Shown here: one piece after another, positions 20,123 through 28,461 of the stretch
How positions within the stretch are numbered: the stretch's first letter is position 1
How the letters are laid out: each line of letters starts with the position of its first letter
Assembly (NCBI GenBank): GCA_026647215.1
Contig: JAPKHC010000037.1
Coordinates: forward strand, 1 to 54,391
Source: F1-120-MAGs118 sp013360535
Lineage (GTDB): Bacteria; Planctomycetota; UBA1135; GCA-002686595
Length of the DNA stretch: 54,391 nt
Reading direction: 5' to 3'
Translations under genes and position numbers: made by a program
The notes under the pieces: model-generated
What the model was told of the DNA's origin: nothing
Database searches by the model: none
The model's input: only the letters and a program-made list of their open reading frames with translations

Positions 20123-20787
20123 GCGCGTCCCCGCGCCTCCCGCCGCCGCTCCTCGCGCTCACTCCGGGCGACCTCGACGCGTCGCGCGCGCCGCAGCTCG
20201 TCGAGCGCGTCGCTCGCTGCATCGAAGCCGGCCTGCGCGGCGTGCTCCTGCGCGAGCGCGGCCTCGCCGACCGCGACTTCCTCACGCTTGCACTCGCGCT
20301 GCGCGCGCGCTTGAGCGCCTGCGACGGCTGGCTCTGTCTCCACGATCGCCCGCACCTCGCACTCGCCTGCGGCGCCGACGCCGTGCACCTCGGAGGCAGC
20401 TCGCTCGCGCCTCGCGACGTGCGCCGCTGGCTCGCGCCCGAAATCGCTCTCGGCCTCTCGACGCACGCTCACGACGCGCGCGAGTCCTGGTCGGACGCCG
20501 ATTACCTCGTGCACGGCCCCGTGAAGCCCACTTCGAAATCCGGCACACGCGTCGAAGGCATCGGCTTCGAAGCGCTCGCGAGCGCCGTGCGCTCCACGCC
20601 GATCCCCATCTGGGCCCTCGGCGGCCTCACCCCGTCCGACTCCTCCGCCGTCGCGCGCACCAACGCCCGCGGCATCGCCGTGCTTTCCGGCCTGCTCGCC
20701 GCCCCCGACCCCGCGCTGCGCACGCGCGAGTTCGTCGCCGCTTGGAGCGCCGTCGCGCCGCCCCAAGGCCGAACCGGAAGTTCTTGA
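20119..20787 (+). CDS. thiE: Thiamine phosphate synthase (ThiE/TenI family)
   Basis: A 222-residue TIM-barrel protein that would join HMP-pyrophosphate and thiazole phosphate to give thiamine phosphate. Family stretches: VLLRERGLADRDF (phosphate-side), LCLHDRPHLALACGADAVHL (the ND..LA..GADGVHLG motif), ALGLSTHAHDA, the pyrophosphate loop DYLVHGPVKPTSKSG, and IWALGGLTPSDSSAVARTNA near the C terminus. Some catalytic positions are substituted (for example H-D instead of N-D), so a TenI-like regulatory or salvage protein is the alternative. GTG 20119 overlaps the stop of the XPB partner, so it is co-translated with a repair cluster, an odd neighbour. ThiL, the next enzyme in the pathway, is only 1.2 kb downstream. 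Confidence 0.8.
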   Translation: MSASPRLPPPLLALTPGDLDASRAPQLVERVARCIEAGLRGVLLRERGLADRDFLTLALALRARLSACDGWLCLHDRPHLALACGADAVHLGGSSLAPRDVRRWLAPEIALGLSTHAHDARESWSDADYLVHGPVKPTSKSGTRVEGIGFEALASAVRSTPIPIWALGGLTPSDSSAVARTNARGIAVLSGLLAAPDPALRTREFVAAWSAVAPPQGRTGSS

Positions 20788-20834
20788 ACCTCGCGACCTC
20801 GCGCGCCAGTCGTTCCGCTTTCGCGCCGTTGTGG

Positions 20835-20850
20835 CCGGGCTTGCGCCCGG
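20835..20850 (+). terminator. Short GC hairpin after thiE
   Basis: CCGGGC (20835-20840) pairs with GCCCGG (20845-20850) across a TTGC tetraloop, 48 nt after the thiE stop and before the Imm32-like gene. No T-run follows, so the function is inferred from position. Confidence 0.4.
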
Positions 20851-20889
20851 TCAGAATCCGCTCAGCCCCGCGACGGTGCTGGAGGGAGA

Positions 20890-21210
20890 ATGCACGGACA
20901 GTCACGAGAGAAGCTCGAACAAGTGGGTCGTCTGCTGGACGAGTTGGATCGCGAGCAGACGCGTCTCGCGCTCGAGACGCGGAGTTCGCTCTTCGCCGCC
21001 TTCCGAGAGTGCGACGGCGGACGCTCGATGAAGTTGAGCGGCAACGCCGAAGGCCTGACCCATCTCGCCCGCAGGCTCATCCAGCTGGCACTCCACGGCA
21101 AACCCGGCAGCCACCAGCACTATGGAGAAGGCGATGTTCTGGACGTGTACGACCGTGAATTGATTCTCGCGTTCGAGAACCCAGAGCCGGATGCAGCCGA
21201 GGGTGAATAG
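20890..21210 (+). CDS. Small Imm32-like protein
   Basis: A 106-residue soluble protein. Residues 1-40 form a predicted amphipathic helix; residues 45-95 read LSGNAEGLTHLARRLIQLAL then KPGSHQHYGEGDVLDVYDRELILAFENP. The order GN-x-EGL-x-x-LA, GSHxH, and a late ELI(I/L) strand matches my memory of the Imm32 immunity-protein family, which normally neutralises polymorphic toxins. No toxin gene is adjacent, so it may be an orphan immunity gene or a domesticated family member. The start ATG at 20890 is preceded by the strong site GGAGGGAG. The assignment needs a profile search to confirm. Confidence 0.6.
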   Translation: MHGQSREKLEQVGRLLDELDREQTRLALETRSSLFAAFRECDGGRSMKLSGNAEGLTHLARRLIQLALHGKPGSHQHYGEGDVLDVYDRELILAFENPEPDAAEGE

Positions 21211-21385
21211 GCCCCGTGCCGAGTGGATAGCCGCGGCAGAGCGGATCGGTCCACGCTGAACGCGTCGTGAATTTTGGCGCGCCGGGCGGGATTTTCGCTC
21301 CGCGTCGGCGCAGCCCTGAAGTGCGCCTCCGTGCAAGACACTGGGAAGTCGCAGCGCTCGGTGTCGTCCCATCGGTTCGCTGCAC

Positions 21386-21874
21386 ATGAAGGCAACCGGT
21401 TCCCACACGCCCTTCGCGTCGAGCCTCCGACGAACCGTCCTTGCGATGTCGGTTGCGGCCTGTCTGGCGTTGGCGAGCGGTTGCTCCGACGCCGTGTGGG
21501 AAGAGCTGGACGCACCGCGAGTGGTCATCGGCACCGCGGACGATGGGACGCTTCACTTCGACGACGGGACCTCGCTCCACGTCCCCAAGCTAGGAGCTCT
21601 GCACCGATGGCCCGAAGTGCGCGACACGTTGCTGCACAACGGCGTCGAGATCGATGCCTGGGGCCGAGCCTGGGTGGCGCTCGACGTTCGCTCTTTCTGC
21701 GGCAACGACACTCGCGGGGATGAGCGTCGACGGGTGCCGCTAGAGTTGCTGCTCGCTTTCCTCACCGATCCTGATCTGCCGCGCCTCGAGGGCGCACAGC
21801 CGGTCGCCGTCCACGACCATGCCCTCGTCGTCAGCGACTGGCTGGCGTTCGAGCGGTGGTGCCGCACTCCCTGA
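21386..21874 (+). CDS. Hypothetical lipoprotein
   Basis: Function is unknown. 162 residues with a signal peptide (RRTVLAMSVAACLALASGC) ending in a lipobox ASGC, so Cys33 is the likely acylation site. The mature part is small and polar, with an internal stretch VVIGTADDGTLHFDDGTSLH suggesting a beta-rich fold, and a single Cys pair (SFCGN and RWCRTP) that could form a disulfide. It stands alone between the Imm32-like gene and thiL. Codon use agrees with neighbours less strictly, with more A/T at third positions, hinting at a recent or fast-evolving gene. Confidence 0.65.
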   Translation: MKATGSHTPFASSLRRTVLAMSVAACLALASGCSDAVWEELDAPRVVIGTADDGTLHFDDGTSLHVPKLGALHRWPEVRDTLLHNGVEIDAWGRAWVALDVRSFCGNDTRGDERRRVPLELLLAFLTDPDLPRLEGAQPVAVHDHALVVSDWLAFERWCRTP

Positions 21875-22035
21875 CGCCAAGTCGCGCGAAGCGAACGCGG
21901 TCAGGGAGGTCCAAGCCGTCGGTGCCGTGAGCCTGGCAGCGCGAAGGAGGTGAAGGGACATCTCACAACTCCGTGCGCCACGACTGGAGCGAAGGCGTCG
22001 AAACGGGCGCGAGGCGAAGTACCCTGTGTGCCAAC

Positions 22036-22962
22036 ATGAGCTGGAACGAGGACTCCCTGCACAGGTGGCTGGCGCGCTGGCCGAAGAGGAGGGCGGCGCT
22101 GGAGGCGGGCAATGATGCGGCGGTGCTGGCGAAGGCGCTGGCGCGGCCGGTGGTGTGCGTGGACACGGTCGTCGAAGGGGTGCACTTCGAGGTGGGGGAG
22201 CGAGCGGGGCTCGTCGGGCACAAGGCCTGTGCGCGGTCGTTGAGTGACCTCGCGGCGACGGGGGCGAACCCGCGCGCGGTGCTGATCGCGTTGCGAGCGC
22301 CGCGCGATGCGAACGAAACGCGCTTGCGGCAGTTGCTCGCGGCCACCGAGCGCACGGCGCGTGCCTTCGGTGCGGAAGTCGTCGGTGGGGACACGACGTG
22401 CGCGAGTGGGCCGTTGTCGCTGTCGGTGACGGCGGTCGGAGAGCTCGAGCGTGGTCTCGTCGCGCCTTCGCGGCGTCGCGCGCGAGCGGGCCAGGTCGTC
22501 GTCGCGACGGGAGCGTTCGGCGGGAGCCGCGCGGGGCGGCATTTGCGCATCGAGCCGCGCTTCGAGGCGGCGCGCTGGCTGCTCGGGCTCGGTGCGACGG
22601 CGATGATGGACGTCTCCGACGGGCTCGCGCTCGACCTGTGGCGCATCGCACGCACTTCGCGGGTCGCAATCGACATCGGCAGCGTGCCTGTGCACCGCGA
22701 TGCACAAAAAGCGGCGGAGAAGAGTGGCCGCAGCGCTCTCCAGCACGCGTTGCATGACGGCGAGGACCACGAGTTGGTCGCGACGCTGCCGCAGAAGTCG
22801 GTGCTGCGCGCGCTCCGCGAAGCGCCGGAGCGTTGTCCGGGGTTCGCGTTGCTCGGCAACGTGCGCCGCGGGCCGGCGGGAACCTTGCGGGTGCCGACCT
22901 CGGAGACGACCGAGACGCTCGTGCGCTTTTCCGGCGAGTCCGGATGGATCCACGGCCGGTGA
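22036..22962 (+). CDS. thiL: Thiamine-monophosphate kinase
   Basis: Phosphorylates thiamine monophosphate to the active cofactor thiamine diphosphate. From the ATG at 22036 it is 308 residues, close to normal ThiL. Motifs: NDAAVL near residue 24 (usual DDAAV), VCVDTVVEGVHF (metal/ATP loop), VGGDTTCASGPLSLSVTAVG, MMDVSDGLALDL (the D(I/V)SDGL motif) and LHDGEDHELVATLP (GGEDYEL equivalent). An in-frame upstream ATG at 21973 would add 21 unlikely residues. tsaE follows with a GTGA overlap. Together with thiE 1.2 kb upstream this gives two thiamine steps in the region, although they are separated by unrelated genes. Confidence 0.9.
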   Translation: MSWNEDSLHRWLARWPKRRAALEAGNDAAVLAKALARPVVCVDTVVEGVHFEVGERAGLVGHKACARSLSDLAATGANPRAVLIALRAPRDANETRLRQLLAATERTARAFGAEVVGGDTTCASGPLSLSVTAVGELERGLVAPSRRRARAGQVVVATGAFGGSRAGRHLRIEPRFEAARWLLGLGATAMMDVSDGLALDLWRIARTSRVAIDIGSVPVHRDAQKAAEKSGRSALQHALHDGEDHELVATLPQKSVLRALREAPERCPGFALLGNVRRGPAGTLRVPTSETTETLVRFSGESGWIHGR

Positions 22963-23438
22963 GCGACGCACGTTCGTTCGAGACCGACGGGCCGGAGGCG
23001 ACCGAGGCGCTGGGGGAGGCGCTCGCGGCGCTCGTGCGCCCCGGCGACGTGCTCGCGCTCCACGGCGAGCTCGGCGGCGGAAAAACGTGCTTCGTGCGCG
23101 GCCTCGCGCGGGGCTTGGGCGTGGCCGAGGGCGTCTCGAGCCCGACCTTCACGCTGATGCACACCTACGCCGGCCGCCTGCCGCTGCACCACCTCGACGC
23201 GTGGATGACCGAGCGTGGGGAGGGTTTTCTCGCCGACGGCGGGGCGGAATGGCTCTCCGGCGACGGCGTGGCGGCGGTCGAGTGGGCCGAGCACGTCCGC
23301 GACTGGCTGCCCGAGGCCCGCTTCGAGGTGCGCTTCACCCATCTGGCGCCCGAACGGCGGCGGGTCGAGCTTCACTGGACCGGGGCGGGGGAGCGGCTCG
23401 CCCCCCTGCAGGCGCCCCCGGGCGCGGAAAAGGGCTGA
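22959..23438 (+). CDS. tsaE: tRNA threonylcarbamoyladenosine biosynthesis ATPase
   Basis: TsaE (YjeE) is the P-loop ATPase that recycles the TsaB-TsaD complex forming t6A37 in ANN-decoding tRNAs. Walker A HGELGGGKTCFVRGLARGLG is at about residues 34-53; SSPTFTLMHTY (switch/Walker-B-side strand) and LHHLDAWM follow as in the family, and the VAAVEWAEHV strand is the typical VxxVEWxE motif. Starting at the GTG that overlaps the thiL stop (GTGA) gives 159 residues; an ATG at 22944 would add five residues and cannot be excluded. The C-terminal 30 residues are a loose Pro/Gly/Ala tail. Confidence 0.9.
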   Translation: MSDARSFETDGPEATEALGEALAALVRPGDVLALHGELGGGKTCFVRGLARGLGVAEGVSSPTFTLMHTYAGRLPLHHLDAWMTERGEGFLADGGAEWLSGDGVAAVEWAEHVRDWLPEARFEVRFTHLAPERRRVELHWTGAGERLAPLQAPPGAEKG

Positions 23439-23460
23439 ACCGTGGCCCGTCCCGCGCGTT

Positions 23461-23465
23461 GGAGG
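23461..23465 (+). promoter_or_regulatory. Strong ribosome-binding site fixing a TTG start
   Basis: GGAGG at 23461-23465, repeated as GGAGGAGG, is 5 nt upstream of TTG 23471. No ATG or GTG with a comparable site fits the sigma factor N terminus, so this site decides the start. Confidence 0.65.
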
Positions 23466-23470
23466 AGGCC

Positions 23471-24055
23471 TTGAAGGGGACCTGGGATGGCGACCGGGAT
23501 CCGCTCGCGGCTCTCCGGGCCGGGAACCGGGGCCCCTTCGAGGAGTTCGTCCGCACGGAAGCGGGCACGTTCCTTGGGTTCTTCCAGCGGCTCGGAGCCG
23601 AGCGGGGGGAGGCCGAGGACCTCGCCCAGGAAGTGTTCCTCAAGTTGTACAAGAGCGCCCCGACCTACGCCGAGCAGTCGCGCTTCTCGAGCTACGCGCT
23701 GCGCGTGGCCCGGAACGCTTGGATCGACCGTCGGCGCCGCAAGGCGGTGCGGGTCGACGGGGCGTCGCTCGACGACACGCAGGACGAGGGCGCGAGCCTG
23801 CTCGAGCGCCTGCCGTCGCAGGGGCCGGAGACTTCGAGTCGCGCGGAGCGGGCGGAAGAGCGCGAGCGGCTGGCGGCGGCGCTGCGCCAGCTCCCGGAGA
23901 GCCACGCCAGCGTGTTCGAGCTGGCCGTGCTGCAGGAATTGCCGTATTCGGAAGTGTCCGCGGTGCTCGGCATCCCGGTCGGAACGGTCAAGTCGCGCGT
24001 GTTCCATGCGCTGCGCAAGCTGCGCGATGCGCTCGGCGGCGGAGGTGACGCGTGA
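23471..24055 (+). CDS. ECF-family RNA polymerase sigma factor
   Basis: A 194-residue extracytoplasmic-function sigma factor. Region 2 is seen in FEEFVRTEAGTFLGFFQRLG, AEDLAQEVFLKLYK and SRFSSYALRVARNAWIDRRRR (the core- and -10-binding helices). Region 4 is LRQLPESHASVFELAVLQEL then PYSEVSAVLGIPVGTVKSRV, the -35-binding helix-turn-helix. A variable linker (about 95-125) joins them. It starts at TTG 23471 behind GGAGGAGG. Its stop overlaps the anti-sigma start, the usual ECF pair arrangement, so it is probably held inactive at the membrane until a signal arrives. The target promoters are unknown. The next genes, a TolC-type protein and a HEAT lipoprotein, hint at an envelope role. Confidence 0.9.
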   Translation: MKGTWDGDRDPLAALRAGNRGPFEEFVRTEAGTFLGFFQRLGAERGEAEDLAQEVFLKLYKSAPTYAEQSRFSSYALRVARNAWIDRRRRKAVRVDGASLDDTQDEGASLLERLPSQGPETSSRAERAEERERLAAALRQLPESHASVFELAVLQELPYSEVSAVLGIPVGTVKSRVFHALRKLRDALGGGGDA

Positions 24056-25119
24056 GCGGAACGCACAAGCATTTCGACGAACCGACGTTGCTCGAGGCCG
24101 TGCTCGACGGCTCAGCGGAAGCGCTGCGTGCGGAGCTGCGCGCCTGCGCCGAGTGCTCGCGCCGCGCGGCCGAGCTCGAGTCGTTCGCGTCGCACTTGCG
24201 CGGCACGTTGCTCGACGCGCCGCAGACGGAGTTCACTTCGCGCACGGAGCAGCGTTTCGCCGAGCGCGTGCTCGCACGCACGACGCGTGAGGACCTGAGC
24301 CGCAAGGGCGACCTGGTGCTGATGGCGCAGTTCGCCGTCGAGCGCCTGCGCGCGTCGCCGGCGCTGCGGGTCGCCGCCGCAGTGATCGTCGTGCACCTGT
24401 GCGCCCTGCCGGTGCTCGCGTGGATCGTGCTGCGCGCGCCCGCGCGGCAGGGTGTGTTCTCGACCTCGATCGAGACTCCGCCGCCGGCTTTCCCCGCGGA
24501 AACCGAGCGCGAGCCCGAGCGCGAGATCACGGCGCCGTGGCCCGAGGTCGAGCCGCGTGCGGTCGAGGTCGAGCCGAGTCCGCGCGGCGAGGAACCCTGG
24601 CGCGCGTCGCTGCGCCGCTCCGACCGCGCTTCGTGGGCGGCCGCGGCGCCGCAGCCGTGGGCCGACAAGCTGCCCGCCGACGCGCTCTCCGCCATGCTGT
24701 GGATCCGCGCGAGCCGACTGCACGGCCTCGAGACTCCGGAGTGGGTCTTGAGCCGCGTGCCCGACGGCGAGCCGAGCCGGCTGGCGGTGTGGTGCGACGT
24801 GCTGCTCGACGAGTGGGCCGCCACGGGCGAGCGCCCGCTGCACCTCGAACGGCTCGTGGCGCGCCTCGCCGCCCTGCCGCAGTTCCAGCGCTCGCGCCTC
24901 GTCGCCTGCACGCTCCAGCGCGCGGCGGCGCTCGGCGCCATCGCTCCCGAGCGTATGGCCGCGCTGGCGAAAGCCGACCCGCGGGCGAGCGAGATCGCGC
25001 AGCGCTCCGCTCGGGAACCGCTCGAATCCCTGTGGCGCGAGGCGCTCGCGGACCACGGCGACGGAGGTTCGGCAGAGCGGACTGCGGCGCTCGGCGCCTG
25101 GGGCGCAGGCCGCAAGTAA
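24052..25119 (+). CDS. Transmembrane anti-sigma-like protein
   Basis: A 355-residue protein coupled (GTGA overlap) to the ECF sigma gene. The N-terminal cytosolic part has a ZAS-like helix with CAEC at about residues 32-35 in AELRACAECSRR; the His of the usual HxxxCxxC is replaced by Glu, so zinc binding is doubtful. One membrane helix follows at about 105-130 (ALRVAAAVIVVHLCALPVLAW). Next comes a Pro/Glu-rich stalk (about 140-190) and a C-terminal helical domain of unknown fold. The layout N-in, stalk, periplasmic domain fits regulated proteolysis, but no cleavage site can be named. I infer anti-sigma function from position and topology. Confidence 0.75.
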   Translation: MSGTHKHFDEPTLLEAVLDGSAEALRAELRACAECSRRAAELESFASHLRGTLLDAPQTEFTSRTEQRFAERVLARTTREDLSRKGDLVLMAQFAVERLRASPALRVAAAVIVVHLCALPVLAWIVLRAPARQGVFSTSIETPPPAFPAETEREPEREITAPWPEVEPRAVEVEPSPRGEEPWRASLRRSDRASWAAAAPQPWADKLPADALSAMLWIRASRLHGLETPEWVLSRVPDGEPSRLAVWCDVLLDEWAATGERPLHLERLVARLAALPQFQRSRLVACTLQRAAALGAIAPERMAALAKADPRASEIAQRSAREPLESLWREALADHGDGGSAERTAALGAWGAGRK

Positions 25120-25300
25120 CGCGCGTTCCCGCGCCCTGTAGCGGGTCGGACGGCTCGCGGCGCCGTCGCGCGACCCCGCGCGGCCGCGGGCCGCTCCACC
25201 GGGGCCGCAAGCCCCGTGGAATGCCTCTGGCCCCAGTTTTGCACGGTGCGCACGCGGCGCCGTGGCCCCCGCCCGCCCGCGGCGCTAACCTCCTTCGCCC

Positions 25301-26803
25301 ATGTGGACTCCCGTCGTCCTCTGCTGTGCCCTTTGGGCCGTTTCCGTGCCGCAGGAGGGTGCCCAGGCGCCGGCGGCCGCTCCCGTCCCGAGTCCGTCCG
25401 GGCTCGCGCTCTCGCTGTCGGATGCCGTGCGGACAGCGCTCGCCAATGACCTGTCGCTCAAGGTCGAAGAGGTCTCGGCGGAAGTGAGCGAGTTCTCGTT
25501 CGAGGGCTCCTGGGGTCGCTTCGATCCGAGCCTGCGCGCCAACGCCTCGTTCGCGGACGTCGAGTCGCGCAACAACTCGCCGTTCATCCCGGTCGCGAGC
25601 ATCAGCTCGCAGACGTGGCAGTTCGACGGCGGCATCAACCTGCCGCTGCTCACCGGCGGTGCGTTCGACCTCTCGATCGTGCAGTCGAACACCGACACCA
25701 ACTTCGCGACGATCCAGCGCTCGGTGTCCGAGCGCATCGCGCTGAGCTTCAACCAGCCCTTGCTGCGGGGTGCGGGCACGGGGTACTCGACGTCGACCTC
25801 GCACGAGGCCGAGTTGCGCTACCGGCGCCAGCTCGAGCGCGTGCGGCAGGTGCGGCAGGACCTGATCAAGCGCGTCGCGGACGCCTATTGGGATCTGGTC
25901 ACGGCCCGCGAGCAGCTCGGCGTCGCCGACGAGACGCTGGCCCTCGCCCGCGAGCAGCTCGAGCAGAACCAGCGCCGCCTGCAGCTGGGTGCGGGCACCG
26001 AGGTCGAGGTGCTGCAGGCCGACACGAACGTGGCGCAGCGCATCGAGCAGCGGCTGGCGCGCGAGGTCGCCGTGCGCGCGGCCGCCGACCGGCTCAAGGG
26101 CCTGATGCACCCCGGCACCGACGCCGCCAAGTGGGACGCGGAGTACGCGCCCGTCTCGCAGCTGCCCGAGCTGAGGCCCGAGGAGATCCCGAGCTGGGGC
26201 GCGGCCTTCGCGATCGCGCTCGCCGAGCGGCCCGAGCTGCGCCAGCAGCTGTTCCTGATCGACGAGGCCGAGGAGCGTCTCCTGCGCGCCGGCAACGAGC
26301 GCCGCAGCCAGCTGGACTTCGTGTTCACGACGTCGAGCCAGGCGATCGAGCGCAACGAAGGCGACGCCCTGTCGTCGGCCTCGCAGTGGGAGTACCCGAC
26401 CTACCAGGCGGCGCTCAACTTCAGCACGCCGATCGGCAACCGCACGGCGCTGTACGCGGAGAAGTCTGCGCGCGCGGGCGTGCGTTCGGCGCGGCTGGGC
26501 TACGAGCAGGTCGAGTCGTCGATCGTCGAGGAAGTGCGCGCCGCGGTGCGCAACACGCTGTACTCGATCGAGGCCGTGCGCGCCGCCGCGGCGAGCGCGG
26601 AGCTCGGCCGGCGCCAGCTCGCGGCCGAGCAGGCGCGCTACCGCGAGGGCCTGTCGACGACGTTCCAGGTGCTGCAGTTCCAGCAGCAGCTCGCGGAGTC
26701 GCTCTATTCGCAGACGCTCGCGCGCGCCAACCTCGCCAAGGCCTTCGTCGCGCTTCGGCGCGCGCAGGGCGTGCTCGACGAGGAGCACGTCGAGGGACGC
26801 TGA
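25301..26803 (+). CDS. TolC-family outer-membrane efflux protein
   Basis: A 500-residue outer-membrane channel of the TolC/OEP type. A signal peptide covers the first about 20 residues (MWTPVVLCCALWAVSVPQ). Two long helical hairpin repeats are visible: LSLSDAVRTALANDLSLKVE (repeat 1 start) and YWDLVTAREQLGVADETLAL, then a second half beginning around AAFAIALAERPELRQQLFLI with EEVRAAVRNTLYSIEAVRAA and ARANLAKAFVALRRAQGVLD at the end. Arg/Gln-rich coiled-coil stretches between them form the periplasmic barrel. It lacks its own inner-membrane pump or adaptor gene here, so it may serve a type I or RND system encoded elsewhere. The HEAT lipoprotein gene begins 5 nt after its stop. Confidence 0.9.
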   Translation: MWTPVVLCCALWAVSVPQEGAQAPAAAPVPSPSGLALSLSDAVRTALANDLSLKVEEVSAEVSEFSFEGSWGRFDPSLRANASFADVESRNNSPFIPVASISSQTWQFDGGINLPLLTGGAFDLSIVQSNTDTNFATIQRSVSERIALSFNQPLLRGAGTGYSTSTSHEAELRYRRQLERVRQVRQDLIKRVADAYWDLVTAREQLGVADETLALAREQLEQNQRRLQLGAGTEVEVLQADTNVAQRIEQRLAREVAVRAAADRLKGLMHPGTDAAKWDAEYAPVSQLPELRPEEIPSWGAAFAIALAERPELRQQLFLIDEAEERLLRAGNERRSQLDFVFTTSSQAIERNEGDALSSASQWEYPTYQAALNFSTPIGNRTALYAEKSARAGVRSARLGYEQVESSIVEEVRAAVRNTLYSIEAVRAAAASAELGRRQLAAEQARYREGLSTTFQVLQFQQQLAESLYSQTLARANLAKAFVALRRAQGVLDEEHVEGR

Positions 26804-26808
26804 GCGGC

Positions 26809-28461
26809 ATGGCACCCTCGCGCGTTCGCTCGACGCTCGCCGCGCTCGCGCTCGCGTTCGTCGCGGCCTGCGGCAAGGACGGAGCCGCGCCCGCGGGCCC
26901 GCCGCCGGATCCCGCGCGCGAGGACGGGCGCGTCTCGTACCTGCTCGTGCCCGGGCCACGCTCGGGCCACTACGACGTCGACACGTCGGATGCCCTCGGC
27001 ATCCTCGCGGAAAACCTCGAGCGCGGCACGCGCGACTCGCTGCGGCGAGCGCGCGAGGAACTGGGCGCGGCGGGGCCCGAGGGACTCGAGATCGTGCGGC
27101 GCACGGTCGACGCCTATTTCGCCAGTCCCGACGGCGCGGCGCACCTGCGCAACGCGATCGACGTCGTGCAGCGCAGCGACGCTCCCGGTGCGCGCGAGCT
27201 CGCGCGGCGCGTGCTTGAGCATCCCGACGTCGGCATCGCCTCGCTGGCGGCGACGGCGCTGGAGAAGCACGGGAACGCGGCGGACGTCGACCTGCTGATG
27301 GCGCGCTTCGTCGCGGCCGAGCCGGAGTTCAAGCTCAAGTTCTTCCTCGCCGCCGCGAAGCTCGATCCCGCGCGTGCACAGCGCGAGGTGCTCACGTGGA
27401 TCGAGAGCGGCCAGTACGACGGACTGTGGGACGAGTGCGTGACGCTGCTCTCGCAGGCGACCGCTCCCGACGTCATCGGACGCATCAGCGTGCTGTGGCG
27501 CGACGCGTTGCCGCGCTTCCGCACGCTGCTCGCGGCGCCGTGCGCGCGCGCCGGGGACTCCGAGGCGCTCGAATACCTGCGCGGCGAGGCCCGCAGCAGC
27601 GAACAGTGGCGGGCCGAGGTCGCGGTGACGGCGCTGCAGTACGCGGGCCTCGCGGACGAGCTCGAGTTCGTCGCGACGCGCTCGAACGTGGCGAGCGCGC
27701 GGCTGCGGGCACTCAACGCGCTCGCGACCGACGAGCTCGCGCGCCGCCACACCGAGGCCTTCCGCGCCAACCTCAACGAGGCGGATCCCACGCTCTCGAC
27801 GGCTGCGCTGGTCGTGCTCGTCCGCATCGGCGACACGCTCGCGATCGATCGGGCGCTCGCGCTGGTCGGCCAGAACGATGGCGAGGCGCTGCAGGCCGGC
27901 ATGAGCGCGCTGCGCGATCCAGTGCGCACGGATCCCGCGCTGGCGCAGCGTGTGTTCGACGCGCTCTCGCGTCGGCGCGAGCCCGAGGCCGCGCGCGCGC
28001 TCGGCGACCAGATGCGCACGCTGCAGGCGATCGGTCAGGTGCCTGTCGAGGCCGCGGCGCGCGCGCTGGTCGAGCTCTCGCGCACCGCGACCGGCGACGT
28101 CGCGAACGTGCGCGCGGCCCGCTGGCTCTTGCAGCAGGCGGGCAACGTCGGCCCCGCCGGTCAGCTCGTGATCGACGCGGAACTCAAGGCCAGCACCGAT
28201 CCCCTGCGGCGGCTCGATTGCCTCGAGGGCCTGACGGCCTGGGGCGGCCCGTTGTGCGTGCGGCTCCTGATCGAGTTCGTCGAGAGCGACGCCGCGCGTC
28301 CGTACGAGATCCTGTACGCAGCCGATCGGCTCGTGAAGCTCGGCACGGTCGGCGAGGTGGCGCCGGTGCTCAAGCGTGTCGCGCTGCGGGTCACGCAGCC
28401 CGACGTGCGCATCGCGCTGCAGAGCCTGTTGTGGACGAACTACCCGCCGCGCTCGCGCTGA
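26809..28461 (+). CDS. HEAT-like repeat lipoprotein
   Basis: A 550-residue lipoprotein with signal peptide RSTLAALALAFVAAC and lipobox Ala-Ala-Cys at residue 21. The mature protein is almost wholly alpha-helical with HEAT/ARM-like repeats, for example DVGIASLAATALEKHGNAAD, EAVDLL-type helices, ADPTLSTAALVVLVRIGDTL, and LKASTDPLRRLDCLEGLTAW. Such repeats form a solenoid for protein binding. It starts 5 nt after the TolC-type gene, so an envelope assembly or scaffolding role with it is likely, though speculative. The stop TGA directly abuts the stop of the convergent gene, leaving no room for a terminator. Confidence 0.75.
   Translation: MAPSRVRSTLAALALAFVAACGKDGAAPAGPPPDPAREDGRVSYLLVPGPRSGHYDVDTSDALGILAENLERGTRDSLRRAREELGAAGPEGLEIVRRTVDAYFASPDGAAHLRNAIDVVQRSDAPGARELARRVLEHPDVGIASLAATALEKHGNAADVDLLMARFVAAEPEFKLKFFLAAAKLDPARAQREVLTWIESGQYDGLWDECVTLLSQATAPDVIGRISVLWRDALPRFRTLLAAPCARAGDSEALEYLRGEARSSEQWRAEVAVTALQYAGLADELEFVATRSNVASARLRALNALATDELARRHTEAFRANLNEADPTLSTAALVVLVRIGDTLAIDRALALVGQNDGEALQAGMSALRDPVRTDPALAQRVFDALSRRREPEAARALGDQMRTLQAIGQVPVEAAARALVELSRTATGDVANVRAARWLLQQAGNVGPAGQLVIDAELKASTDPLRRLDCLEGLTAWGGPLCVRLLIEFVESDAARPYEILYAADRLVKLGTVGEVAPVLKRVALRVTQPDVRIALQSLLWTNYPPRSR

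Noticed and set aside
20092..20766. Minus-strand frame opposite thiE
   Set aside because: Lacks motifs; ThiE/TenI motifs are clear on the plus strand.
21740..23164. Large minus-strand frame opposite thiL
   Set aside because: Pro/Arg/Ser shadow composition; ThiL and TsaE motifs occupy the plus strand.
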